From: Pinus tabuliformis
Lineage: Eukaryota > Streptophyta > Pinopsida > Pinales > Pinaceae
Length of the DNA stretch: 64,000 nucleotides
NCBI GenBank assembly: GCA_031772625.1
Contig: CM062817.1
Location: 952,528,842 to 952,592,841 of the forward strand
Direction: 5' to 3'
Shown here: positions 9,298 to 19,502 of the stretch, one piece after another
Layout of the letters: each line of letters starts with the position of its first letter
Numbering within the stretch: the stretch's first letter is position 1
The notes under the pieces: model-generated
What the model was told of the DNA's origin: nothing
Databases searched by the model: none
The model's input: only the letters and a program-made list of their open reading frames with translations
Made by a program: the position numbers and the translations under genes

Positions 9298-12200
9298 TGA
9301 TTCCAAGAATTGTCCAGCCACCAGCTGGGTGGGCGGGTGGGCCGCCGGGGTGGCGCCAGCCCAATCGCGCCACCCCGACGGCTAGCCTACCCACCCGGTT
9401 GGTGGCTAGCCAATTCCGAGAATCGACCAGCCACTAGCTGGGTGGGTGGGTAGGCCGCCGAGGTGGCACGGCTGGTGACTGGGTGATTCTCGAAATCGCC
9501 TAGCCACCAGCTGGGTAGGCGGGCAGGCAGCTGGTGTGGCGCCAGCCTAGGCCGTGCCACCCCGGCGGTCCGCCCACCCGGTGGCTGGGTGATTCCCGGA
9601 ATCGCCCATCCACCAGCCGGGCGGGCGGCTGGTGGCTGGGCAATTCCCGGAATCGCCCAGCCACCAGCCGGGTGGGTGGGCGGGCTGGATGGTGCCAGCC
9701 CAAGCTGTGCCACCCCGGCGGCCTGCCCGCCCGCTCAGCTGGTGGTTGGGTGATTCCCGGAATCGCCTAGCCACTAGCCGGGCGAGTAGGCGGGCCACCA
9801 GGGTGGCGCCAGCCCAGGCCGGGCCACCGCGATGGCCCGCCCACTCGCCCGGCTGGTGGCTGGGTGATTCGCGCCACCCCGCCTGCCCGGCTGGTTGGTG
9901 GCTGGGTTATTTCAGGAATCACCCAGGCACCAGCCACCCGCGCCCGCCTGACTAGTGGCTAGGTGATTCCGGGAATCACCCAGGCGGCTGGAATCACCCA
10001 GCCACTAGCAGCCCGCCCGGCTGGTGGCTGGGCGATTCTCGGAATCGCCCAGCCACCAGCCGAGCAGGCGGGCGGGCCACCGGGGTGGCGCCAGCCAAGA
10101 CCGTGCCACCCCGGTGGCCCGCCCGCCCGCCCGGCTGGTGGCTGGGCGATTTCCAGAATCGCCCAGCCACCAACCGAGCGGGCGAGCAGGCCACTGGGGT
10201 GGCGCCAGCCAAGGCCGCGCCACCCCGGCGGCCCGCCCGCCTGCCTGACTGATGGCTCGGTGATTCCCATAATCACCCAGCCACCAGCCAGGCAGGCGAC
10301 TGGTGGTTGGGTGATTCCCGGAATCACCCAGCCACCAGGCGGGTGGGTGGCGGTCCACCGGGGTGGTGCAGCCTAGGGTGGCACCACCCCGGTGGCCCGC
10401 CCGCCCGCTTGGTCGGTGGCTGGGAGATTTCGGGCCTCCCCACCCCGGCGGCCCACCTGCCTGCATGTCTGGTGGCTGGGTGATTCCAGCAGGCCTGGCT
10501 AGTGGCTTGGTGATTCCTAGAATCACCCAGCCACCAGACGGGCTGGTGGCTGGTTGATTCCGAGAATCACCCAGCCACCATCCGGGACGGCAGCTGGTGG
10601 CTAGTTGATTCCAGGAATCACCCAACCACTAGCCGGGAGGGCGGCTGGTGGTTGATTGATTTCGGGAATCACCCAGCCACCATCCAGGCGGGCGGCTGGT
10701 TGATTCCCGGAATCAACCAGCCGCCCACCCGGTTGGTGGCTCCGCCCGGCTGGTGGCTGGTTGATTCCTGGCCAGTTGGTCGTTGGTTGATTTCGGGAAT
10801 CAACTAGCCACCAGGCGGGCGGCCAGCTGGTGGCTGGTTGATTTCGGGAATCAACCAGCCACCAGCCGGCCGCCCCTTGGTGGCTGGTTGATTCAACCAA
10901 CCATTCCCTGAATCAACCAGCCACCAGCAGCCTGCCCGGCTGCCCTGCTAGTGGCTGGTTGATTTCGGGAATCATCCAGCCAACAGCCACCTGAATACCT
11001 GGTGGCTAATTGATTTTCAGAATCATCCAGCCACCAGACGGGCGGCCAGCTGGTGGCAGGTTGATTCTGGGAATCAACCAGCAACCAGCCACCCGAACAG
11101 CTGGTGGCTAATTGATTCCCAGAATCACCTAGCCACCAGACGGGTGGCCAGCTGGTGGTCGGTTGATTCCGGGAATCAACCAGCCACCAGTTGGCGATTC
11201 CCGGAATCACCCAGCCACCAGCCGGGTGGGCGGTTGGTGACTGGTTGATTCCGCCTGCCTGGTCGCTGGTTGATTCCTGGAATCAACCAGACACCAGCCG
11301 CCCGCCCGCCTGGTGGCTGAGTGATTCCGGGAATCAACCAGCCACCAGTGGTTGGGTGATTCCCGGAATCAACTAGCCACCAACTGGCCGGCCGGCTAGT
11401 GGCTGGTTGATTCCAGGAATCAACCAGCCACCAGCTGGCCGCTCGGTTGGTGGCTAGTTGATTCCCGAAGAAAGCAGCCACCAGCTGGGCGCTCGGCTGG
11501 TGGCTGGTTGATTCCCGGAATCAACCAGCCATCAGCCGACTGCCCGGCGCTGGCTGTTGGTTTGTTGATTCCCAGAATCAACCAGCCATTAGCCGGCCGC
11601 CCAGTGCTGGCTGGCGGCTGGTTGATTGCCCCGCTGGTGGGTGGTTGATTCCCGGAATCACCCAGTAACCAGTCGGGTGGGCGACTGGTGGCTGGTAGAT
11701 TTTCGGAATCAACCAGCCACCAGCCTCCCGCCTTACTGGTGACTAAGTGATTCCGGGAATCAACCAGCCACCAGCTGGGGGGGATTTCGGGAATCAGCCA
11801 GCCACTGCCCGGCTGGTGGCTGGTTAATTCCCGGAATCACCCAGCCACCAGCTGGCCAGCCGGCTAGTGGCTGGTTGATTCTGGGAATCAACCAGCCACC
11901 AGCTGGCCGCCCGGCTGGTGGCTGGTTGATTCCCGAATAAAGTAGCCACCAGCTGGCCGCCCGGCTGGTGGCTGGTTGATTCCGGGAATCAACCAGCCAC
12001 CAACCTCCTGCCCGACTAGGGGAGCCTGGTGGCTGGTTGATTCCCGGAATCAACCAGCCACCAGCATCAGCCGGGCGGGCAGCATCAACCAGCCACCAGC
12101 ATCAGCCGGGCGGGCGGCTGGTGGCTGGTTGATTCCTAGAATCAACCAGCCACCATTCGCCCGCCAGGCTGTTGGCTGGGTGATTCCGGGAATCAACTAG

Positions 12201-13028
12201 CCACCAACCAGGCTGGCGGCTGGTGGGTTGTTGATTCCCAGGAATCAACCAGCGAGCAACTGGTCGGGAATCAACCAGCCACCAGCTGGCCGCCCGGATG
12301 GTGGCCGGTTGATTCCCGGAATCACCCAGCCACCAGCCGGGCGGGTGGCTAGTTGATTCCGGGAATCAACGAGCCACCAACCGCCCGCCCGGCCCGGCTG
12401 GTGGCTGGGTGATTCCCAGAATCGCCCAGCCACCGACGGGCGGCTGGTGGCTGGTTGGCCGGCTGGTGGTTGGTTGAGTCCCGAAATCAACCAGCCACTA
12501 GCCGCCCGCCCGGCTGGTGGCTAGTTGATTCCCGAAATCACCAAGCCACTAGCCGCCCGGGCAGCTGGTGTCTGGTTGATTCCCGGAATGAACTAGCCTC
12601 CAGACGCCCAGCTGGTTGATTCCGGGAATCAACCAGCTACCAGCCGCCCGCCCGGCCTAGCTGGTGGCTGGGTGATTCACGAAATCACCCGGCAACCAGC
12701 AGGGCGGGCGACTGGTGGCTGGTTGATTGCCGGAATCAACCATCCACTAGCCGCCCACGCTTCTGGAATCAACAAGCCACCAGCCGGCCCAGCCACCAGT
12801 CGAGCGGCTGGCTGGTGGCTGGTTGATTCCCAGAATCAACCAGCCACCAATCGCCCACCCGGCTAGTGGTTGGTTGATTCTCGGAATCACCCAACCACCA
12901 ATCGCCCACCCTGCTGATGGCTGCTTGATTCCGGGAATGAACCAGCCACCAGTCGCCCGCCCGGCTGGTGGGAATCACCCAGCCACCAGCCGCCCACCCG
13001 GCTGGTGGCTGGTTGATTCCCGGAATCA
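9298..13028. repeat. GC-rich palindromic minisatellite array, about 60 units
   Basis: Each unit is a near-perfect palindrome: half-site GGCTGGTGGCTGGTTGATTC, a centre of CC or CCG, then the inverse half. Units are separated by short runs of GCCCGCCC-like spacer. I counted about 60 centres of the type GATTCCCGGAATC by eye. From about 10500 to the end they recur roughly every 50 bp; before that the spacing is wider because a second palindrome is interleaved. The block is very GC-rich in a window that is otherwise AT-rich. The long open frames through it on both strands come from base composition and are not credible proteins. Both borders fall at a palindrome centre. Confidence 0.95.
9330..10450. 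repeat. Second palindrome family interleaved in the left third of the array
   Basis: Between the main units occur blocks of the form GGGGTGGCGCCAGCC, then a loop, then GGC-GCGCCACCCCGG, themselves inverted repeats. They are seen near 9350, 9540, 9700, 9810, 10085, 10200 and 10365 and not after about 10450. They alternate with main units, giving a longer composite period of roughly 110 bp in parts of this zone. Confidence 0.75.
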
Positions 13029-13576
13029 AAAGCAAAAGGAGAGATAGTTAACATTTATCAAAAACCACAATTATTGGTTAACTATCTTATAGATATTTGT
13101 TCAGATGAAGGAGATTGGGTTCTGGATTTATTTTCTGGCTCAGGTAAGTTTTATTATATGGAATTGAATTTCAATATGTTATTTTTTAATTAATATGTCA
13201 TTGTACTAATTTAGCTCATTATTTCTTTTGTGCTTGATAATTAGGTACAACGCTAGCATGTTGCCTTCAAAAAGAAAGAAATTGCATTGCAATTGAAAAA
13301 GATCTAGTACAATGCAATTTCATTCAGCAAAGAATTAATGTTCTTCAATTTCTTCCAGATGCAATGTAAGAAATTGGGTTGAATAAAGGGGACTTTAGTG
13401 AATCTCGTGTGGCAAAAATGGCAAAGGAACCCCAACCACCATTACATAGAATGTTTGGAAAGACATACATTGGGAGATTCACAGACATCAAAGACCCATT
13501 AGAAGAGGAAAGTGAGCAAAAGGAAACAAAAAATATTGTGGAAGAAGACAATGATGAAACTCTAGAGGATGAATAG
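13029..13576 (+). pseudogene. C-terminal fragment of an N-4/N-6 amino-type DNA methyltransferase, with intron
   Basis: Exon 1 (to 13143) reads GEIVNIYQKPQLLVNYLID and then GDWVLDLFSGSG. An intron with GTAAG donor and TTAG acceptor (13144-13244) follows. Exon 2 continues TTLACCLQKERNCIAIEKD and NFIQQRI. The KP motif plus DxFxGSGTT is the SAM-binding motif X/I region of the bacterial-type N4-cytosine/N6-adenine MTase family (N6_N4_Mtase). In the beta arrangement the catalytic (D/S)PPY lies N-terminal; here it would fall where the GC array begins, and it is absent. A TAA at 13367 is followed in the same frame by about 69 more codons (FGKTYIGRFTDI, then an acidic Glu-rich tail to 13576), so the stop may be a late lesion. 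The retained intron implies capture as DNA, not from mRNA. Confidence 0.82.
13144..13244 (+). other. Intron in the methyltransferase fragment
   Basis: 101 bp, AT-rich, begins GTAAGTTTTATT and ends GCTTGATAATTAG. It splits the Gly codon of the GSG-TT motif in phase 1. Removing it restores the family motif exactly, which supports both the splice sites and the gene call. Confidence 0.82.
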
Positions 13577-14415
13577 TTTGGATTACGTGACATTGTTGAT
13601 TAAATTTAAGTTATGTTTGTAAATCAAGCTTTGCAATGTTTTGACTTTGACATTTTATGAGAAGAATAAACACTCAATTAGGGTTGTTATACGTTCAATA
13701 TTTGTAATATGTGATTTTTGCATTGATTTTTAAGTTAATCATTATTTTTTGAAAAAAAAAAGTGATTATTATTAATTTTTTGACATGAAATTCATAAAAA
13801 AGACTATTATTTAACCATTTTTAGTTAAAATTATCGTATAAAAATTGTGATTTTGACATGTCAATTCTAGCAAAAAATTATCAAAACATGTAGTTTTTTA
13901 GTTATATTTATGTTAAAAATGGTTATTTTTATGTCCATTGTTAAAAAATATTGTTTTTTAGAAACAATTATTTCATGTGGATTGAAAAATTAATTAAGGA
14001 TGTATAAATATGTAGAATATCGAAAATTCTAAATATCAACCTCCTAATTTAAAAATGCAAAACAATAAAAACCTCACTAAAAAAAAGTTAAAATTAAAAT
14101 AAAAAACAAGAAAATGTGAAGAAAACGGCCACTTCAAAAATGATCAAATTTACAAAATAATTATTTACATTTTATACATTAGAAAATTTAAAGCCAAAAC
14201 ACAGGTCTTTTAAAAAAAGGGGGTGATGCAGAATACTCACTTTTTTAAATCAGCATGAAATTCACTACCATTCTAAAACAATTCTAAAACGTAATGTACA
14301 TAAAAAAAATAAAGTGCCAAAAAGTATGCTCTAAAAAAAACATGTTCGTTCTGCATCACCACTTTTCAAAATCAGGTAACTTTTTTTCTATCTCTACGAA
14401 ACGGGTAACAGTATC
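13577..14415. other. AT-rich right interior of the TIR element
   Basis: No coding. Contains runs of T/A and an inner inverted pair, GGTGATGCAGAA near 14222 and TTCTGCATCACC near 14350. Probably the 3' flank of the captured gene followed by the right subterminal repeats. Confidence 0.6.
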
Positions 14416-14442
14416 AGTTCCCGTTTCAAAGTTTACATTGTT
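14416..14442 (-). repeat. Right terminal inverted repeat (27 bp)
   Basis: Reverse complement of 8903-8929 without mismatch. Followed by CATTATACCTAGGGG, which lines up with the empty-site sequence CATGATACTTAGGGA at 16083. Confidence 0.85.
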
Positions 14443-14723
14443 CATTATACCTAGGGGCCTGTATGTCCAAGAGTCCAAGATAGGTTTTTGATGATATGAA
14501 TGAAATTCCTAGATAAATCCTTATGGAATACTGTAAAATTTATCTTCTAGGGAAGTCTATAGATAGGTTCAGTAGCTATTTTGGCCAAAAGGCTATGACA
14601 ATGTCTATTTTGATTTCCTCTTGAAATAAGAACTCTCTCTAGTATACTCTACTTGTTTCCCATATCGATTTTGGGTGTGGCTGAGATTGGATCCTTCCAA
14701 CCTTTTCATAAAAAAAAATCATG
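14443..14723 (+). mobile_element. 3' UTR and poly(A) end of the interrupted L1 LINE
   Basis: Continuation of the LINE at 7225-8902. Ends with GATCCTTCCAACCTTTTCAT and an A run at about 14710-14718. The same end occurs in the second copy at 16358. Sequence beyond the A run is also shared by the two copies, so it is pre-insertion flank carried in a larger duplication. Confidence 0.72.
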
Positions 14724-15077
14724 GGAAAAAAAGTAACTGAGATATACTTATGGAAGAAATACTCACTAATGACAATAATGATGATGATATGATAGGGAAC
14801 TTCATTGATAATTTTTATGAAATAGACAAGCATTGGGTATCAATTGTTTACCAATTTTCTATGTTCAAGAATGAGAGCATGGAAATACTACTAGATTCAA
14901 TGCTTTTCTTTGAAGATTAGGCACGTACTGACTAGAGGGCATGTCAGTTGGTGTGGTCAAGGATTGTTGGCTTCCTATTTATAACATTTATGGGAAGGGT
15001 GCGCAAGTCCCAAGTGTGGAGAAAATTGCACAAAAATAACAGTTACACAACCTACATATGTCTCAATATTACACAAG
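14443..15077 (+). repeat. Segmental duplication copy 1, right part
   Basis: Closely similar to about 16083-16725: TATGTCCAAGA, TAACTGAGATATACTTATGG, CACGTACTGAC, GGTGTGGTCAAGGATTGT, GTCTCAATATTACACAAGG. Similarity ends at about 15077. No gene seen. Confidence 0.88.
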
Positions 15078-15320
15078 GATCTAGGTCACGCCAATGGAAT
15101 CAAATATGACATTCACAGTATGTAGTTGTTTGTTCTAGACTCTTCTAAAATATTTTTTAACCACCTATCAAGGCTATAAATGGGCATTAAATGCTCATGC
15201 AAAAGGGTCAGTTAGACTAGTTGTCACTCTTAATGAGGGCTTTGGAGAGTTCATTGAGACTAGGTGCATGCTATGGTTTTGTATTCTGCAATGAGAGCTT
15301 TGTTCCTATAATGGTGCATT
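15078..15320 (+). repeat. Dispersed 240-bp repeat, copy 1
   Basis: Near-identical to 28573-28820 (CCAATGGAATCAA, CACCTATCAAGG, GCTCATGCAAAAGGGT, GAGAGTTCATTGAG, TTTTGTATTCT). Both copies encode a stop-free stretch containing NAHAKG and LNEGF, but I recognise no protein family. Confidence 0.85.
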
Positions 15321-15416
15321 ACTCTAGTGTGTTTATTTTTACAATGACTTAATATGAAGCTTCACCTAATGTTGTGGTATTTCTATGTGTTTTTATGGTG
15401 TTTACATGAGTATGAG

Positions 15417-16730
15417 TATGGGGATTGTGGTTAGCTAGAAACAATGCATTAGTTCAAGCTAAAGAACCTCATCCAATTTTTGGGTTCATTAAATAAGAAG
15501 TGGCTATGGGGGATGCTAGAAGCCAAAATCTCCAAAATCTCAGAGAGTTCTGAAAGATCCAGCATAGATCATTCTACAGCCTGGGGTTACTTTGATGGTG
15601 CATGTCAAGAAACCCCCAGGTAAGTGTGGCTCTAGATGTCTTTTGTTTTTAAATAACTCATTATTTTCTATGAAATTTGGAGTTGGGCGAGGGACTTAAC
15701 ATAGAACTAGGTTGTATGTTTTGTGTCTATTACTGAGAGTAGTTATATAAATAGGTGATGGAATTGTGCAAATTCTGGGGGATCCAAAATTGTTGATTGA
15801 TTGGCCAATGGACATAAGATGATAACAAATATGGTAATGAATACATTCATGATTAGGTTTTTATAGATAAAAATAAATTTTCATGTAATTTTTTTTACCA
15901 ACATTTACAGGGAGTTTGATACAAAGGTAGACCAACTCTCAAAATATGCTTTGCTTTTGTAGGAGGGAGGCTTGATAGAGCAACAATTTAGAGAAGGAAC
16001 TCTTTTCTTAGAAGCAGAAAAATCCTTTCTTAATTTTTCAAAAATATGATAAAATTCATGTTTACTTCTTGAATAGGACAAGCATGATACTTAGGGACCT
16101 ATATGTCCAAGATTCCAAGATACGTTTTTGATGATCTAAATGAAATTCCCAGATAAATCCTTATGGAAGACTCTAAAAGGTATCTTCTAGGGCAATATGT
16201 AGACAAGTTGAACACCTATTTTGGCTTAAAGGCTATGAAAATGTCTATTTTTATTTCCTCTTTAAATAAGGACTCTATCTAGTATACTGTACTCATTTAT
16301 CATATATATTTGGGGTGTGGTTCGACCTGGATCCTTCCAACCTTTTCATAAAAAAAAATCATGGAAAAAAAGTAACTGAGATATACTTATGGAACAAATA
16401 CACGCTAAGGAGAATAGTGATGATGATAAGATATGACACTTCATCAATATGTTTTATTAAACAAACAAGCATTGGGTATCAGTTGTTTACCAATTTTCTA
16501 TGTTCAAGAATGAGATCATGGAAAGACTACCATATTCAATGCCTTTCCTTGAAGATTAGGCACGTACTGACAGGATGGCATGTCAATTGGTGTGGTCAAG
16601 GATTGTCAGCTTCCTACTTATAACATTTATGGAAAGGGTGTGCAAGTCCCCATTGTGTAGTAAATTACACAAAAATAGCAGTTACACAGCCTGCAGATGT
16701 CTCAATATTACACAAGGGTCCAACCTACAC
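15417..16730 (+). repeat. Segmental duplication copy 2 (LINE 3' end plus flank) with the empty insertion site
   Basis: Second copy of 8231-8902 joined to 14443-15077, without the 5.5 kb element. Contains the LINE RNase H relic (near 15585: WGYFDGACQ), the 3' UTR and the A run ending at 16358. The element's insertion point corresponds to about 16083-16086. The copy is decayed, with stops and small indels, and codes for nothing now. Confidence 0.88.
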
Positions 16731-16869
16731 CAAACCATAAGAACCACAATTATTTTACTTCCTAAAGAATAAAGCGAATATTTTCATGAAGCCATTTTAC
16801 TTCCCAGAGATGTAAGATAGTGCGGGTATTGTCCTAAAGCCAACCTGATTATCATTGTAGGTGGTAGTA
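16731..16869. other. 3' flank of the beta-xylosidase pseudogene
   Basis: Short AT-rich stretch between the duplication copy and the pseudogene stop codon. No polyadenylation signal or repeat stands out. Confidence 0.4.
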
Positions 16870-17470
16870 CTATGGATTTATGTTCAAGTGCTTGGTAACA
16901 AGTGAAACTGTACATTGGGTATCACCAACAATTAGGGAATGGGAACCAATGGCCAAAAGTATTTTTCCATTCTCTTCAAGAGTAATAAAGTGATCACATG
17001 GTTTAACCACAAATGTAATTTTAGTTGTTTGTTTACCCGAGACAACAACACTATGAAATCCAATTAGCTTCTTTTGTGGGGCTCCTTTGCGGGTTGCAGG
17101 GGACTTGGAGTACAACAACACTGCATACCTCCCATCCATGTTATCATGGTTCCACACAAGTATCGAGAATATAAATTTTAACTTAATATAATGGGTGTTC
17201 TCCACTCTAACATGATATTTTCCTGTGTCACCAATGGCTTCAACATGCTCCATTGTCACATTCAAATCAATATTATTGATGGTTGTGGAAGAGAACTTGT
17301 ATTAGTATGCCGAGTAACTCAATCCTTGACCAAATTCAAACACCTTCTTCCCTGTGTAAAATATGTACATACGACCTGGATATCCTCTATGATGATGTGT
17401 AAGTATGTTCATGTTCATCATTGGTATCTTCACGAAGTCTTGAGGGTACCATGTCATGGGAAATCTCCCA
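16870..17470 (-). pseudogene. beta-xylosidase last exon: TWYPQDF and FnIII-like domain
   Basis: Reads GGRFPMTWYPQDFVKIPMMN, GYPGRMYIFYTGKKVFEFG, GLSYSAY then a TAA, YKFSSTTINN and on in the same frame through the C-terminal domain (GDTGKYHVRVENT, NMDGRYAVLLYSKSP, KKLIGFHSVVVSGKQTT, ILLAIGSHSLIVGDTQC), ending at the natural stop at 16870-16872. This is the FnIII-like domain typical of GH3 beta-xylosidases. Confidence 0.92.
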
Positions 17471-19502
17471 CCTAAACTGTATAAACATACACATCTCATC
17501 TAAGTACTCCAATTTTTCTGCAGTATGTTTTACCTTTCATCAAAAGAAAGCGACATTATACAAATAAAAAATTCACAAAAGGATACCAAAAAAAATACAG
17601 GCCAGTGCTAAAGGGACAAGAGAATTCTGATGCTTTGTTCCATATTGCCATTGGTACTATAATTCATTTTACACAAGTTTTTTCTTTACTCGGCTTTAGA
17701 ACTAAAATATAAGCAACAAAATAAATTGATAGAAAAAATCAACATGCCAACAAGTAGATGTCGAGTCATGAGGTGTCCTTGGATTTCAAGGACATTAGAG
17801 ATATAGAAAATAGTTATTATTCAAACAATTTTTCTAGATATTTTCTTACAGATTATTGCAATAACACTAAAAGATCGTAGTATAAACTTCTTTCAGTTGC
17901 TTCAACAACTCATAATTTTGTTGTAAAAGATGCATTTGACTCTGACTTTAGAATTAATATCGAATTAGTCACTTTAAATGTTTGATTATTCCACCTTCTC
18001 CATATATTTTATTCACAAGGAAACCAAAAATATTCTAATATAGTCAACAATTGCTACCTACATGAACTAAACAATTCTTAAAATCATTGAAAAATCACTA
18101 ACATTGCCTATAAACTAAGCAAAAAATTCACTACAATTGCCTGTAAATGAAGTATAATCATTTCCATTCCCTTAAACTAAGTAAAATAAATCACACTCAA
18201 ATTTTAAAACAAAATTGGATAAGCACTACTAAATAGCAGAAAACATAATGTTAAGAAAAAAAATCCTACATGAAACGACCTACCTTAGAGAAATTCCAAG
18301 CCATGTTATAACTAAAGAAATTCAAAGGGGAAACTCCACAAGGAGAAAGGTGGTGTCGGAAACTGGTCAAGGACAAGGAGAGAAGGGATAAAATTCTAGC
18401 CTTCAAGAGCCTTCCAATTCTAACATCAATCTCTAGATGACCAAAAGTCCAAGACATAATCGCTCGTTAATTCCTAGAAGATCTCATGGATTCCAGAATG
18501 ATGTTTTCCAAAATTAAGGAACAACTCATAATCACTCTGAATAGTATCTTCAGAAACATTGCATCCATCGCTAATGTGGAGGGAAAGCAGAACTAACAAC
18601 TCAGTCTTTTTGTTGGGAGTTCCAGTCAAGCCTTGGCACTATTGAAGAAGAGTACCAAACACAAGAAGAAGCAGTCCATGATCAAGAAAATCAAAATACC
18701 AATTGTAGGATATTGGGTCATAAATTCTTGTTACTTTAATCTTCTTTGATACCAAATGTAGGATATTAGATCAGAATTTTTTGTTGGAATTGTTAAGCAT
18801 TGTGGGATGTCACTAGAATTTTGGTTCTCTTTTTATTTAAATTTTAGGAAAAGAACAAGGTTTGGCGAGTAAGACCATATGAAAAAATATTATAATGGCT
18901 ACTGTAAAAAAGCCTATGAGGACCTAAATCTATGTTTTTAAAGTTTATTGACTCTCCTTACTAATAAATTTAGACAATTTAACATAAGGTTATAGTGTCA
19001 TCAAATTTTATGGAAAACCTGGATTGCTCATGGTATAGGGGATGCATACTATTTAGAAAATTGGAATACTGTTTGCAAATAGATGGGTTTCTAAAAATAA
19101 TATGTTGCCCCTATTTTAAAGAGAACCCTAATTTCCACTGGAGGATCCTGTGAGTACATGTAACATTGTTTTGTAAAAATAGCATCCCCTAGCACATAGA
19201 TTAGCAAACCACTCTAATTAAAACCGTAACAAATGCGGAGGACTAAATTTAGGAAATTTGAGACCCTTTGGAGAGATACCTTTCTAATAGAAATGAAAAC
19301 CAAATTCTTTCATTTCTATCATGGCCTTCTTTGTTTATGTATGATGATGTCTCTCATAACAAATTTCACTTATCAAACCAAAGATATAACATAAAATAAT
19401 AGTTGAACCATGTGAAGGATGGGAAGAGGAATAATGTTGAAGTATAAAATCCCAATAGTATACTTTGAAACAAAAATAAATGGATGGGATGATAGAATAA
19501 CT
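17471..19502 (-). other. Intron of the beta-xylosidase pseudogene, with possible LTR debris
   Basis: About 2 kb, mostly AT-rich non-coding. Near 18705-18785 the motif ACCAATTGTAGGATATT and a variant ACCAAATGTAGGATATT occur 50 bp apart. On the minus strand the second reads TTTGGTATCAAAG after a CCTACA end, which resembles an LTR end plus primer-binding site. No LTR partner was found, so this stays tentative. Confidence 0.4.

Larger units (their letters stand above)
8903..14442. mobile_element. 5.5 kb TIR element with palindromic GC array and methyltransferase fragment
   Basis: A 27-bp perfect terminal inverted repeat bounds it: the left end begins AACAATGTAAACTTTGAAAC and the right end is its reverse complement. 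It is flanked by CATT on both sides (8899-8902 and 14443-14446), a candidate 4-bp target-site duplication. The same flanks occur uninterrupted at about 16075-16095 (GCATGATACTTAGGG), which marks the empty site. Contents in order: subterminal repeats, about 3.7 kb of GC-rich palindromic array, a spliced methyltransferase C-terminus, AT-rich filler. No transposase is recognisable, so it is probably non-autonomous. The 4-bp duplication is compatible with Sola or Ginger among others, but the superfamily is not assigned. Confidence 0.83.

Noticed and set aside
9298-13028. CRISPR-like array
   Set aside because: Regular palindromic repeats at about 50 bp superficially resemble CRISPR, but there are no unique spacers, no cas genes, and the context is a plant nuclear genome.
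9387-13047. Long open frames on both strands (up to 206 codons) in the GC-rich array
   Set aside because: They overlap in most frames on both strands and translate the palindromic repeat into GWWLGDS/NQPATS-type periodic peptides. They are a by-product of GC-rich repeats lacking stop codons.
13365-13400. A short second intron (GTAAG at 13366 to TTTAG at 13396) that would remove the TAA
   Set aside because: It would be only about 31 bp, below the size of functional plant introns, and the frame already continues without it.
17471-19502. Complete LTR element inside the beta-xylosidase intron
   Set aside because: Primer-site-like words near 18745-18785 exist, but no paired LTRs or polypurine tract could be found.
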